From positions 1-45,633 of the forward strand of contig FNZT01000009.1 in assembly GCA_900109435.1 (NCBI GenBank): a stretch of 45,633 bases of DNA, read 5' to 3'. The stretch is from Ruminococcus sp. YRD2003. GTDB taxonomy: Bacteria > Bacillota > Clostridia > Oscillospirales > Ruminococcaceae. Within the stretch, counting starts at the first letter, position 1. Every line of letters begins with the position of its first letter. A model generated the notes under the pieces. It made no database searches. It was given only the letters and a program-made list of their open reading frames with translations, and had not been told where the DNA came from. Below, piece after piece: positions 30,719 to 39,992 of the stretch. A program made the position numbers and the translations under genes.

Positions 30719-31047
30719 AAACCGCGAAGCGGAACTCGCGGGGGTCCGGGGTGAGGTTCTCACCCCGGCAGGGGGTGATTCGAGGGGGACAGCGTCCCCC
30801 TGAGAAGCAGGCAGGCGAGCGGAGCAAAGCCTGCCGACCGCCCCGTACATTTTGCCTCGGCGCAGCCGACGAAGCACCTACCGATACTATACCAAAATAG
30901 CGCCACCCGCGAAGCGGAAATTCCCTCCGCCGAGGGGGGACAGCGTCCCCCTTGATAAGCAGGCAGGCGAGCGGAGCAAAGCCTGCCGACTGCCCCGTAC
31001 ATTTTGCCTCGGCGCAGCCGACGAAGCATCTGCCGATACAATACTGC
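30719..31047 (+). repeat. Right pair of ~150-bp repeats beside the two-component system
   Basis: Units at 30719-30895 and about 30900-31047 match the left pair (28551-28877) unit by unit in the same orientation, with scattered differences. The pair fills most of the space upstream of the response regulator, so its promoter may lie within or at the edge of the repeat. Confidence 0.85.
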
Positions 31048-31092
31048 CGAATTAATAACAAAGGATCAGTGCTCCCCGAACGGATCAAGGGA

Positions 31093-31118
31093 CAATAACC
31101 GCCTGACTGCGGTTATTG
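31093..31118. repeat. Perfect 10-bp hairpin upstream of the LRR protein gene
   Basis: CAATAACCGC and GCGGTTATTG enclose CTGACT. It lies about 130 bases before the promoter of the LRR gene and could be a binding site or terminate minus-strand transcription; no T run follows. Confidence 0.4.
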
Positions 31119-31249
31119 AGGACACATTCATTATAGCACACAGTCGGGATAATATCAAGCGGAGCGGGACAGAAAACGCTTTGCCGAGCTGTATTCCTGC
31201 CCAAAAACGAGGAGCACTGTGCAAAAAATGCTATAATTAGATAATTATA

Positions 31250-31278
31250 TTGACTATGAACGTGGAATGTGCTATGAT
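31250..31278 (+). promoter_or_regulatory. Promoter of the LRR-dockerin gene
   Basis: TTGACT (31250-31255) and TATGAT (31273-31278) are 17 bases apart. Confidence 0.75.
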
Positions 31279-31312
31279 ATAATGTATATAAATTTACGCA
31301 AGGAGTGGTAAT

Positions 31313-34300
31313 ATGATAAAACGAGTTATAGCAGGTGCGCTCAGCGCAGTGATGTGTACTTCCGCGGCTTCTGTCGGAGCCTCCGCCCACGGTCTCTCAG
31401 GCGTTCTCCAGACGTCCTCAGTCGCTGCGGCAGCCGATGAGCCCGTATCCACAGCCGCCGTGACAACGTCTGAGACTACAGCAGCGACTACGACATCAGT
31501 GACTACGACATCGGCAGCGACCACGACCGCCGCAGCTTCCGAGCCGACGCTCACCGTAGAACTCGGTGAGAGCATAACAGCGTCAGTCAGTGAAGGCGGC
31601 ACGGTCATCATCAGCGGAAGCGGAGAGATGAACAGCTTCAAGAGCTCGCCGTTTGAGAATCTGAAGATAAAGCGTGTCATCATCGGAGACGGCATCACGA
31701 GCATAGGCAGCGCGGTATTCCGCGGCTGCGACGAGCTTGCCGCCTTCGGAACAGCCGACGTTCCCGATGGCGTGTCCGAGCTTCCCGACAGCATAAAAAC
31801 AGTCGGCAGCAGCGCCTTTGAGGGCTGTAAGGCGATAAAGGAGCTAAGGCTCGGCAGCGGCGCGGAGAAACTCGGAAGCTACGCCTTTGCGAACTGCACT
31901 GGCTTGACATCGCTGACCGTTCCCGCCAGCGTGACCACAATGGAGAGGTGCGTATTCAGCGGCTGTACGGAGCTCACGGAGCTTACCCTCCCATATGCGG
32001 CGACAGACGCTTCATGCGCAGCAGCCGACGGCGGTGTAAATCCCGACAATTCCGTAGCCGACCTTTTCTACGACGAGCACTGGAACTGGGATAACCCCTC
32101 TTTCGACTCCTCAGCGTACAAGCTCACGAAGATAACGGTAACAGGCGGAGAAAAGGTACCGCAGTACGCCTTTGCGAATATGAAAGGGCTGAAGGAGGTC
32201 GACCTCAGCGGAACTGAGATAACGAGCATCGACAAGAATGCATTCAGCGGGTGTACATCTCTTGCTGACGCAAAGCTTCCCGCATCGCTGAAGAATATCG
32301 GTGACAACGCGTTCCTCGGCTGTACTGCTGTCAGTGAGTTTGCTCTCCCCGCTGGACTGGAGACCATCGGCTGGTCGGCATTCGGTAACTGTACAGGAAT
32401 CAGCACGCTCACAGTCCCCGATTTTGTGACTTCAATGGGCAGGACGATGCTCACGGGCTGTACTGAGCTGACTGAGCTCACTCTCCCGTTCGCAGCGACG
32501 GATTCAGCCTGCGCTTTAGCGGACGGCAACACGAATCCCGACCACTCAGTTACCGACCTCTTCTACGACGAGCACTGGAACTGGGAGAACGCCTCTTTCG
32601 ACTCCTCGGCGTACAAGCTCGCGAAGATAACGGTAACAGGCGGAGAAAAGGTACCGCAGTACGCCTTTGCGAATATGAAATGTCTGAAGGAGGTCGACCT
32701 CAGCGCGGCAAAGACTGTACTCATCGACAGCTATGCCTTCTATAAGTGCTCGTCGCTCACTGACGTCAGGCTTCCCGAGACGCTGAAAGCGCTCGGCGAT
32801 TACTCATTCTCGGAGACCCCGATAACCGCCCTCCCCGACAACGGACACATAATCTCTCTCGGCAACGGCGTATTTGCGGGCTGTCAGAGCCTCGAGGTCA
32901 CGACTTTCCCCGCAAGCTATGAGAATATAGGCACCCACACCTTCTCGGGCTGCACGGGGATAAAGACGTTCACCGTCCCCGAGAACGTAAAAACGCTTGG
33001 GAGAATGTCATTCACGGGCTGTACCGAGCTCACGGAGCTCACCCTCACGTATGCCGCCACAGATTCGTCATGCACCGAGGAAAACGGCAGTTCCACCCCC
33101 GACAATTCTGTCACCGACCTCTTCTACGACGAGCACTGGAACTGGGAGAACACGGGATTTGACTCCAAGCCGTACAAGCTCACGAAGATAACGGTAGTGG
33201 GCGGAGAGAAGATACCGCAGTACGCATTCTCGGACTTTGCGAGCCTTACCGAGGTAGACCTCAGCAAGAGCAATATAACTTTCATAGACCAGTACGCCTT
33301 CAATAACTGCACTTCCCTCGAGGAGATAAAGCTCCCCGCAAGCCTTGTGACCATAGGTGCAGCCGCGTTCAGAAACTGCACGGCAGTGAAGGAGTTCACC
33401 CTCCCGCAGGAGCTGAAGACTATCAGCGAGTACGCCTTCAAGGGCTGTACGGGTATAAGCTCCCTTGTTATCCCCGACAGCGTGACCTCAATGGGCAGAA
33501 TGATGCTTGAGGACTGCTATGCTCTTGAAACATTGCAGCTTCCCTATGCGGCAACGAACGTAAACGCTGCGGCAGCCGACGGCAGCGTCAACCCCGACAA
33601 CTCCGTAGCCGACCTGTTCTACAACGAGCACTGGAACTGGGAAAACAGCGGCATGGACTCCTCACACTGCGGGATATCGAAGATAATCATTACAGGCGGC
33701 GCGCGAATACCGCAGTACGCCTTCTCGAATATGAGAACGCTCCGCGAGGTAGAGCTCAGCGGAGCCGATATCAGGACCATAGACCCGTATGCGTTCAGCG
33801 GCTGCGTGGGACTTACCTCAGCGGAGATACCCGAGACCGTGGCAGAGATAAAGCCGAACGCATTTGCGGCAACAAATGCAGATGTGTTTGTATACGGCAA
33901 AGAAACCGTGTTAGCGGACAAGTCCCTGACCGATGGCTATGCGGGCACGATTTTCGGATATAACGAGTCCTCAGCCAAGACCTACGCAGACGAGAACGAG
34001 TACAGCTTCAGTCCGCTTGACGGCAAGGCTGTCATCAGTCCGAGCTTCGTGTCAATGGCTGTCGGCGACACGCACAGGATAAGGACAGGAGCAGCGGGCG
34101 TAACGTTCAGCACGTCCGCCCCCGAGACAGCATCAGTGGACAAAAACGGCACAGTCACAGCCATTTCCGCAGGCAGAGCAGTCATAGAAGCGCTCACCGC
34201 AGACGGAACAAGCTATACCGTAGATATCGAGGTAAGACCGCGGATATCGCTCTTCACGCTCGGCGACGTCAACGACGACGGCAAAATAGATGCAAAGGAC

Positions 34301-34516
34301 GCCTCCGCGATACTTGTGGAGTATTCGGAGATGTCCACAGGCGGAGCGAGCACATTCACCGAAGCCCGTAAGAAGGCAGCCGACGTCAACAGTGACAGCA
34401 AAACAGACGCAAAGGACGCCTCGGCGATACTGTCCTACTACGCGCTTGCGTCCACAGCGGAAGGTGACATCCCAACGCTTGAGGAATATCTTGCGCCCGA
34501 AGAACAGGCAGACTGA
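31313..34516 (+). CDS. Secreted leucine-rich-repeat protein with Ig-like and dockerin domains
   Basis: The 1067-residue protein starts with a signal peptide (MIKRVIAGALSAVMCTSAAS) and a Thr/Ala-rich linker at about 43-80. Between about 85 and 885 it is built of BspA-type leucine-rich repeats (LRR_5; recurrent SYAFANCTGL-like units). An unusual block containing DLFYDEHWNW recurs four times within them. An Ig-like (Big_2) domain at about 905-975 precedes a type I dockerin with paired calcium loops (DVNDDGKIDAKDAS and DVNSDSKTDAKDAS, about 982-1045). The dockerin implies attachment to a cohesin-bearing scaffold, so the protein probably mediates binding rather than catalysis. It is convergent with the pectate lyase gene; the two share a terminator. 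Confidence 0.93.
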   Translation: MIKRVIAGALSAVMCTSAASVGASAHGLSGVLQTSSVAAAADEPVSTAAVTTSETTAATTTSVTTTSAATTTAAASEPTLTVELGESITASVSEGGTVIISGSGEMNSFKSSPFENLKIKRVIIGDGITSIGSAVFRGCDELAAFGTADVPDGVSELPDSIKTVGSSAFEGCKAIKELRLGSGAEKLGSYAFANCTGLTSLTVPASVTTMERCVFSGCTELTELTLPYAATDASCAAADGGVNPDNSVADLFYDEHWNWDNPSFDSSAYKLTKITVTGGEKVPQYAFANMKGLKEVDLSGTEITSIDKNAFSGCTSLADAKLPASLKNIGDNAFLGCTAVSEFALPAGLETIGWSAFGNCTGISTLTVPDFVTSMGRTMLTGCTELTELTLPFAATDSACALADGNTNPDHSVTDLFYDEHWNWENASFDSSAYKLAKITVTGGEKVPQYAFANMKCLKEVDLSAAKTVLIDSYAFYKCSSLTDVRLPETLKALGDYSFSETPITALPDNGHIISLGNGVFAGCQSLEVTTFPASYENIGTHTFSGCTGIKTFTVPENVKTLGRMSFTGCTELTELTLTYAATDSSCTEENGSSTPDNSVTDLFYDEHWNWENTGFDSKPYKLTKITVVGGEKIPQYAFSDFASLTEVDLSKSNITFIDQYAFNNCTSLEEIKLPASLVTIGAAAFRNCTAVKEFTLPQELKTISEYAFKGCTGISSLVIPDSVTSMGRMMLEDCYALETLQLPYAATNVNAAAADGSVNPDNSVADLFYNEHWNWENSGMDSSHCGISKIIITGGARIPQYAFSNMRTLREVELSGADIRTIDPYAFSGCVGLTSAEIPETVAEIKPNAFAATNADVFVYGKETVLADKSLTDGYAGTIFGYNESSAKTYADENEYSFSPLDGKAVISPSFVSMAVGDTHRIRTGAAGVTFSTSAPETASVDKNGTVTAISAGRAVIEALTADGTSYTVDIEVRPRISLFTLGDVNDDGKIDAKDASAILVEYSEMSTGGASTFTEARKKAADVNSDSKTDAKDASAILSYYALASTAEGDIPTLEEYLAPEEQAD

Positions 34517-34541
34517 ACCGCAGCAGAAGAATACAGCAAGA

Positions 34542-34571
34542 AAAAAGAGGATCCATAAAGATCCTCTTTTT
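34542..34571. terminator. Bidirectional terminator between the two dockerin genes
   Basis: AAAAAGAGGATC and GATCCTCTTTTT form a perfect 12-bp stem whose A/T ends give T runs on both strands. Confidence 0.92.
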
Positions 34572-34615
34572 CCATATCATTATATTCCTTGGGGAATGTG
34601 GATGGCAGTTTCAGC

Positions 34616-37600
34616 TCACTTCTCGGGCAGAGCGGTTATCATGCCCGCATCAAGCATCTGGATAGAGAGCGCATCTCTTGCGGTTATACCGTCGCCGCGA
34701 GCGTAAACGTCAGCATTGTCGGCAGCCTCGGGAGTCAGCGGGTACTTGTCCCTGTTTGCGATGAACTGGAGTATCGCGACCGCGTCCGCAACAGACACCT
34801 TCTTGTCGAGGTTGACATCACCGAGGAGCGAGCCCGCAGGAGCCGCAGTAGACGTGGTCGCAGCTGTAGTAACAGTCTCGGATTCGGTAGTTGTAGTCTC
34901 GGCAGAAGTCATAGTTGTCTCGGTAACTGTCGTAGTAGTGACCGTAGTGGTTGCCTCAGAAGTGGCAGTAGTTCCCTCAGCGGGAGCGCTGTCCGAGTAT
35001 ACCGTGGGAGCAGAGCTCTGTGATATGCCTGAAGCCATATGGTAGCCGAGCGCCTTATAAGTGCCGTTTGTCTCGGCGAAGCCCGCAGGCTTGGGAGAGC
35101 CGTCCGCGTTTCTCCATGCGGAATGGAAGTCCGTACCCATAGCGGGAACATTCAGCGTGATGAAGTCGCTATCGGCAGGAGTCACCACATCGCCCACCTT
35201 GGGCTGAGAGCCGTCCGCATTGAACGAACCTGCGCTGTAGTAGTACTTGGAGTTATAGTAGAGCGCGTTCTTGACAACGCCCTTGAACTTGTCATTTGTG
35301 AGCTTGATCCCGGGAGCGTTTGTCTTCGAGACCCTGCTTGTATTGTAGTAAGTGATGGTATTCTGTATATCAGCATCAGCTGCATTTCTGTATACCATGT
35401 AATTAGCCTTGCCCTTGCCGCCGATGCCGTTGTTGTAGGCAGTGCAGTTCTTCATAACACCGAACAGCGGGTTGTTGTTATCGGTAAAGCCGCAGTTGAG
35501 GTTCTCGAAAGCGAGGCAGTTCTCAACAACGTGGCGTGTACCTACAGCGCCGCCGCCGAGCTTGAAGCCGTTGCCGTCGCAGTCGCCGTAGCCCTTGCCG
35601 TCCTCGGTGAAGCCGTTGCGGAAGGCGATGGAGTTCTTGATAGTCACCACGCCGATAGGACCTGTAGCCTCCTTGGCGTAGAGATCCCAGCCGTCGTCGG
35701 AGTTATTGTAAGCGATACAGCCGTCGAAGATGTTGCCCTCTCCGCAGGTGAGCTTAGCGGCAAAGCCGTCAGCGTTCTCCATGGTAGCAGTGTCGCAGTT
35801 GTTGCGCGAGGTGCAGTTCTTGACGAGGTTATTGGTCGGCCACTGAGCGACGGAGCTGTACGAGGTGTTGAGTCGTGACAGCTGCAAGCCCGTATCCTGG
35901 TTGTTCTCGAAGATCATATTTTCGATGATATTGTTGTCGCCCGAGAGGAGCATACCGTTATCGCCCGCATTGGCGACAGTGAAGCCGTAGAAGTGCCAGT
36001 AGCTTCCGTCGAGGACGAATCCGCGTGCAGAAGAGCTCACTTCCTGACCCGTGAAGTCGAACTTTACCTTAGCGTTGGGGTAAGCGGCAATGGTCTTGTA
36101 CTGACCCTGAGCGCCCGCATTAGCTTCTTCGATGAGGATAGTTGAGGTATACTTATAAGTGCCTTCCAGGAGGTAAATGAAACCTCCTGCCTGCACATTC
36201 TTTATCGCGGTGAGCACGTCGGTCGGCGAGTTATAGGACTTTCCGTCGCCGCCTCCGTTCGGGGAAGCGTAGATGACCTTTTCGCCCGAGAACGGATAAC
36301 TGCCGTTGCTTGCGGGAGGAGTGACCGTCCCCTGCGACGAAGTTGTCGCAGCGGTGGTCTGTATATCGGTAACAGCCGCAGTCTGGGTGGTGACAGGTGG
36401 CTGATACTGAGTCGTAGTTGACACGGGAGCGGGGGTATTGTCTTCCTTGAATCCGCTTCCGATAGAAGTTATCTTGTCCTTGTAGTTCACAAGAGCGCTC
36501 TTGAGAGCGGTATTTACAGCATAGCTCTCGTCGTCGGCGGAGTTGTCGAACTGCCACTTGAAGTCGCCGCCGTCGACGCGTCCTGCTCCTGCCATAACTA
36601 TAGCGGGAACGTCCTCAGCCTTGTCGGGAGTATAGCTGTACATGATGCTCGAATCGGTATCGAAGTTGTTGTAAGCCGTGCCGCCCTGCTTTGTCTTGAC
36701 ATTCGCGGGCACTTTTTCATTGCGTGAGGAAGCTTCATACGCGTCGAAATCGGAGTTGTTCTGCGCGTATGTGACATAAGCCTTCTGACCGCTCATAACG
36801 TTGCCGAAAGCCTTGATGATACCGCCGTTCTCGCCCGAGAAGGTGCCGCCCGTCACAATATCCGAGCCCTGCATGGAGCTGAGCATGGGGTACTTGCAGT
36901 TACGGAAAGCGTTGTTCTCGACGAAGCAGGAAGAAGTCAAGGTAACACCAACGCCGTACTTGGCATTGCCGTCGAAGTAGTTGTTGTAAACGTGAACGGA
37001 GCACGTTCTGATACGCGGGTGGCGCGAATCGGAGTGGTCGTACCAGTTGTGGTGGTAGGTGATGTAGTTTGAGGTCGTCTCGTCCTTCATGCCCTGGAGA
37101 TTGCACTTTCCGTTATCCCAGAAGTGGTTGAAGGAGTGAGTAACATAGGTCGACTTCTTTGTATCGAGAGCGCCGTCGCCCTTTGCCTGGTCGGCATCTG
37201 AGCCCGCATCGCCGTAGAAGAAGTCGCAGTTATGCACCCAGATGTGGTCATTGCCCTGCTGAAGACCGCAGTCATCTCCCTCGGAGCTGTTGCAGTTCAT
37301 AAAGCCGAGGTTGCGCACCTCACAGTTGGAGGTATTCTTGAGCACGAGACCGAATCCGTTGAGGGTCGCGTCACTGCCGATACCCTCGATAGTGAGACCG
37401 CAGGTAGCGGTATCGACGTAGAGGTCGCCCTTGTTGAGCGTGGCGGGGTCGGTGATGTTGCCGATGAATCGGATGCAAACAGGTCCGACTTTTGTGTTGC
37501 TCTTGAGACCCGTGATGATGTTCTGAACTCCCGTGAGCTGGGTGTTTGCGCCCTTCTTGTCGGGGAGCGTAACGGAAACGCTGTCCTTGTTTGCATTAGT

Positions 37601-38098
37601 AACGTATATGACAGTGGCATTGCTCTTGAGCGTGCCGTCGTCGTTGTAAGCGCCCGAGGAGGAGCCGTTCTTGAAGCCGAAACCCTCGCGCTTGTGAGCT
37701 GTAGCTGTGGCAGAGGTCTGTCCCGCCTTGGAGTTGTCCTCATTGCCGTTTATCACGGGGACTATCTTCATAGTATGACTGCCTGCCTTCAGACCCACAG
37801 CGTCAGCTCTCATGTAGCCTGCGTACTGTCTGATGAGCATAGAGTCTATCTTCGCGCCGTCAACGTAAACGTTGTAGCCCGAAGCCCCCGAAACAGAAGA
37901 CCACGTAGCATACATACCCTCGCCGTAACCCACAGCTGAAAGCACCTTGACGCTGCTTTCAGCTGCGACGGCTGTCATAGCCGTATCAGAGAGGTTAGTG
38001 ATGAACGAGTCGGAAAATGTTCCTGTAGCTGCGGAAGCAGCCATAACTGCGGAGAAAACAGCAGCTGCGGTTCTCTTTGCAAAAGATGAATTATTCAT
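34616..38098 (-). CDS. Multimodular pectate lyase, PL1-PL9-dockerin
   Basis: The start is the ATG at 38098 (MNNSSFAKRT), eight bases after GGAGG. The 1160-residue secreted enzyme has a signal peptide ending near residue 47. A polysaccharide-lyase family 1 domain follows (about 139-500, with NHFWDNGKCNLQG, HHNWYDHS and the catalytic-site RHPRIR at 359-364), then a Pro/Thr linker (about 553-599). A second beta-helix lyase domain resembling family 9 lies at about 600-985 (YASPNGGGDGKSY, GSYWHFYGFTV, NADGFAAKL). A Thr-rich linker (about 1036-1089) and a type I dockerin (DVNLDKKVSVADA, about 1091-1153) complete it. Both lyases cleave polygalacturonate by beta-elimination. The dockerin would place the enzyme in a cellulosome. 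Confidence 0.93.
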   Translation of the reverse strand: MNNSSFAKRTAAAVFSAVMAASAATGTFSDSFITNLSDTAMTAVAAESSVKVLSAVGYGEGMYATWSSVSGASGYNVYVDGAKIDSMLIRQYAGYMRADAVGLKAGSHTMKIVPVINGNEDNSKAGQTSATATAHKREGFGFKNGSSSGAYNDDGTLKSNATVIYVTNANKDSVSVTLPDKKGANTQLTGVQNIITGLKSNTKVGPVCIRFIGNITDPATLNKGDLYVDTATCGLTIEGIGSDATLNGFGLVLKNTSNCEVRNLGFMNCNSSEGDDCGLQQGNDHIWVHNCDFFYGDAGSDADQAKGDGALDTKKSTYVTHSFNHFWDNGKCNLQGMKDETTSNYITYHHNWYDHSDSRHPRIRTCSVHVYNNYFDGNAKYGVGVTLTSSCFVENNAFRNCKYPMLSSMQGSDIVTGGTFSGENGGIIKAFGNVMSGQKAYVTYAQNNSDFDAYEASSRNEKVPANVKTKQGGTAYNNFDTDSSIMYSYTPDKAEDVPAIVMAGAGRVDGGDFKWQFDNSADDESYAVNTALKSALVNYKDKITSIGSGFKEDNTPAPVSTTTQYQPPVTTQTAAVTDIQTTAATTSSQGTVTPPASNGSYPFSGEKVIYASPNGGGDGKSYNSPTDVLTAIKNVQAGGFIYLLEGTYKYTSTILIEEANAGAQGQYKTIAAYPNAKVKFDFTGQEVSSSARGFVLDGSYWHFYGFTVANAGDNGMLLSGDNNIIENMIFENNQDTGLQLSRLNTSYSSVAQWPTNNLVKNCTSRNNCDTATMENADGFAAKLTCGEGNIFDGCIAYNNSDDGWDLYAKEATGPIGVVTIKNSIAFRNGFTEDGKGYGDCDGNGFKLGGGAVGTRHVVENCLAFENLNCGFTDNNNPLFGVMKNCTAYNNGIGGKGKANYMVYRNAADADIQNTITYYNTSRVSKTNAPGIKLTNDKFKGVVKNALYYNSKYYYSAGSFNADGSQPKVGDVVTPADSDFITLNVPAMGTDFHSAWRNADGSPKPAGFAETNGTYKALGYHMASGISQSSAPTVYSDSAPAEGTTATSEATTTVTTTTVTETTMTSAETTTTESETVTTAATTSTAAPAGSLLGDVNLDKKVSVADAVAILQFIANRDKYPLTPEAADNADVYARGDGITARDALSIQMLDAGMITALPEK

Positions 38099-38204
38099 GA
38101 TCATTCCCTCCAGAAGTGACCGTTTTTCGCGAACGGCCGTTAATGATAGCGGGGGGAGGATGTGCCCTATGCACATTTTGGCTCCCCAAATTTCCCATGA
38201 TTTC

Positions 38205-38233
38205 ATTATAAACCAAAAGTTGACAAGATTCAA
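38205..38233 (-). promoter_or_regulatory. Promoter of the pectate lyase gene
   Basis: On the minus strand TTGAAT (38233-38228) and TATAAT (38210-38205) are 17 bases apart, giving a leader of about 100 bases that includes a small CCGTT/AACGG hairpin. Confidence 0.65.
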
Positions 38234-38323
38234 TGATAAATAGTACTGATTAACTGACATATCGTCCTGTAAATTAAAAAATGTTACGCGCAATAATTCA
38301 TAACCGCCTTTATAAATGCGAAA

Positions 38324-38347
38324 GGGCGCAGTGTTCGGACTGCGCCC
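38324..38347 (-). terminator. Terminator of the sigma-factor operon
   Basis: GGGCGCAGT and ACTGCGCCC form a perfect 9-bp stem with a 6-base loop, followed on the minus strand by TTTCGC. Confidence 0.8.
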
Positions 38348-38355
38348 CTGCATAT

Positions 38356-39921
38356 TTATTCATTAACTATCTTTTGCTCAACAGGATACAGATTTGAGAT
38401 ACGCCAGCCGTCGTCGGTCATGCAGAGGGTAAACTCTCTCGTCTCCTCATAACGGGCTTTCGCGCACACATATTCGGTCTTTCTCACAACGTGGATATCG
38501 CCGTCAGAGGTGAGCTCCGCGGTGAATTCATCGTCGTCGGACCACGTATGAACGCCCGAATTGTCGTAGAACTGTTCAAGGATATACCAGCAGTCCCCCT
38601 TATCAATGAAGGTGCTGCCGCTGTAGTAATCCCATTCCTCGTCGGGCGTTATAACGAGAGCCTCCGCCGCAGCTTTGCCGTCCTCGGAGAAAATCTCGAA
38701 GCAGCGCTCTCTTGCGGCTTCTGCGTTCGGGAACTCATTGTCCGTGATGAGGCAGTAGGTGTTGTGATAGCGGATACCCGCTTCGTCAGCCTCCTCCTTT
38801 TCAAGGGTAACGGAGCGGTCGATATCGAGCGCCTGACCGCACATCTTGTCGATAAACCTGTAATACTCGTCAGTGAGCTCTCTTGCGGCAGCCTCATAGT
38901 CCTCGGAATCGGCTTTTGCAGGAGCCTCGGCGATGTATTCCTCATCAGTGTAGACAGGCTTGATATCGTCTATACGCCAGCCGTCATCGGTATTGACGAT
39001 AGTGAAAATTTTCTCTGTCCGATGGCTGTGCTCATCCACGACAATGCGCGGGAAATCAGCGGGGTCGGCGTTCATCTGCTCCTCCCACGAGCCAAGCTTA
39101 TCAACGCCTTCAAAAGCCGTTGAAACATCGTATCGTGAAGCGACAGCCTCAATGTTTCCGTCGGGAGTTATACTGACGGTAATATCGTCGTCCCACTCCT
39201 TCAAGCCGCTGTTCCAGTCAGCCTTGTCATATCTTGCATACCAGCCCGTATCGTCCGAGAAGAACGGCGTGTAGAAATCAGTCTTGGAGGCGTCCACGCA
39301 GTTTTCGAGCATATGTTTAGCGTAGTCCTCTGTATATACCGCCCTCATCTCAGCCTGAACGTCCGCCCAAGAGGGATATCTCTCGTCGGTCACACGGTAG
39401 TATTTGACCTTTACCTCTCTTCCGTGCTCCTTGTCTCCGTACCACGCATTCTTATAGACAGGCGAGGTTCTGTCGACCTCCATATCGGCGCCCGTGCGGA
39501 AATTCATCAGTGCCTGTTCCCGGAGGATAAGCTCCTCGGCGATAGCAGCGGCTTCCTCTTCTGTCAGCTCCTCTGCATCGGTGACAGCTTCGGTCTCGAC
39601 CTCGGCACTGTCCTCAAGCTCAGCCGCAGGAGCAGCTCCCATGCGGTTTTTCAGCAGCAGACCGCCTCCGCCGAGCCCTCCGAGCACGAGTGCGAGAGCC
39701 GCCGCAAAGCCGACAAATCGGGAAGTTCCTCTGCCGCGGCGCACCTCAACTCCCGATACGAAGTCGGCGTGCTCCTCGCCTGCATTTATCCTCTCGGAGA
39801 TTCGGGCACAGAGCTCCTCTTTTTTCGTGTCGCTGACCATAGGGTGCGAATCAGCGACCTTTTTCAGTGTTTCGTCGTCCGCAGCTGCAAAGAGCTCGGA
39901 CAGATTCGTCATCTTGTTCAT
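38356..39921 (-). CDS. Membrane protein, likely anti-sigma regulator with duplicated sensor
   Basis: The start is the ATG at 39921 (MNKMTNLSELF), with AAAGGAGG upstream. The 521-residue protein has a cytoplasmic N-terminus of about 68 residues, one membrane segment (about 69-90, GFAAALALVLGGLGG) and a large acidic extracytoplasmic part. That part contains two similar halves, each with a WxxxDD-rich stretch and ending in DDGWRI followed by an xPV motif (near 320 and 510), so it arose by internal duplication. No zinc-binding anti-sigma motif is present. The position directly after a sigma-factor gene, and the topology, suggest it restrains that sigma factor. Confidence 0.6.
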   Translation of the reverse strand: MNKMTNLSELFAAADDETLKKVADSHPMVSDTKKEELCARISERINAGEEHADFVSGVEVRRGRGTSRFVGFAAALALVLGGLGGGGLLLKNRMGAAPAAELEDSAEVETEAVTDAEELTEEEAAAIAEELILREQALMNFRTGADMEVDRTSPVYKNAWYGDKEHGREVKVKYYRVTDERYPSWADVQAEMRAVYTEDYAKHMLENCVDASKTDFYTPFFSDDTGWYARYDKADWNSGLKEWDDDITVSITPDGNIEAVASRYDVSTAFEGVDKLGSWEEQMNADPADFPRIVVDEHSHRTEKIFTIVNTDDGWRIDDIKPVYTDEEYIAEAPAKADSEDYEAAARELTDEYYRFIDKMCGQALDIDRSVTLEKEEADEAGIRYHNTYCLITDNEFPNAEAARERCFEIFSEDGKAAAEALVITPDEEWDYYSGSTFIDKGDCWYILEQFYDNSGVHTWSDDDEFTAELTSDGDIHVVRKTEYVCAKARYEETREFTLCMTDDGWRISNLYPVEQKIVNE

Positions 39922-39992
39922 AGTTTCCTCCTTTAAAGCACCGAGCGGGCGTGCAGTTTTGCGGCTGCTCACCGCGCTCCTTGAGCGTTTGT

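Noticed and set aside
30675..31088. N-terminal extension of the response regulator through the repeats
   Set aside because: The extension lies wholly in non-coding repeat sequence, and GGAGG with correct spacing precedes the internal ATG at 30674, where the receiver domain begins.
38099..38353. 85-residue upstream extension of the pectate lyase
   Set aside because: It spans the promoter and leader. The ATG at 38098 has a ribosome-binding site and begins a signal peptide.
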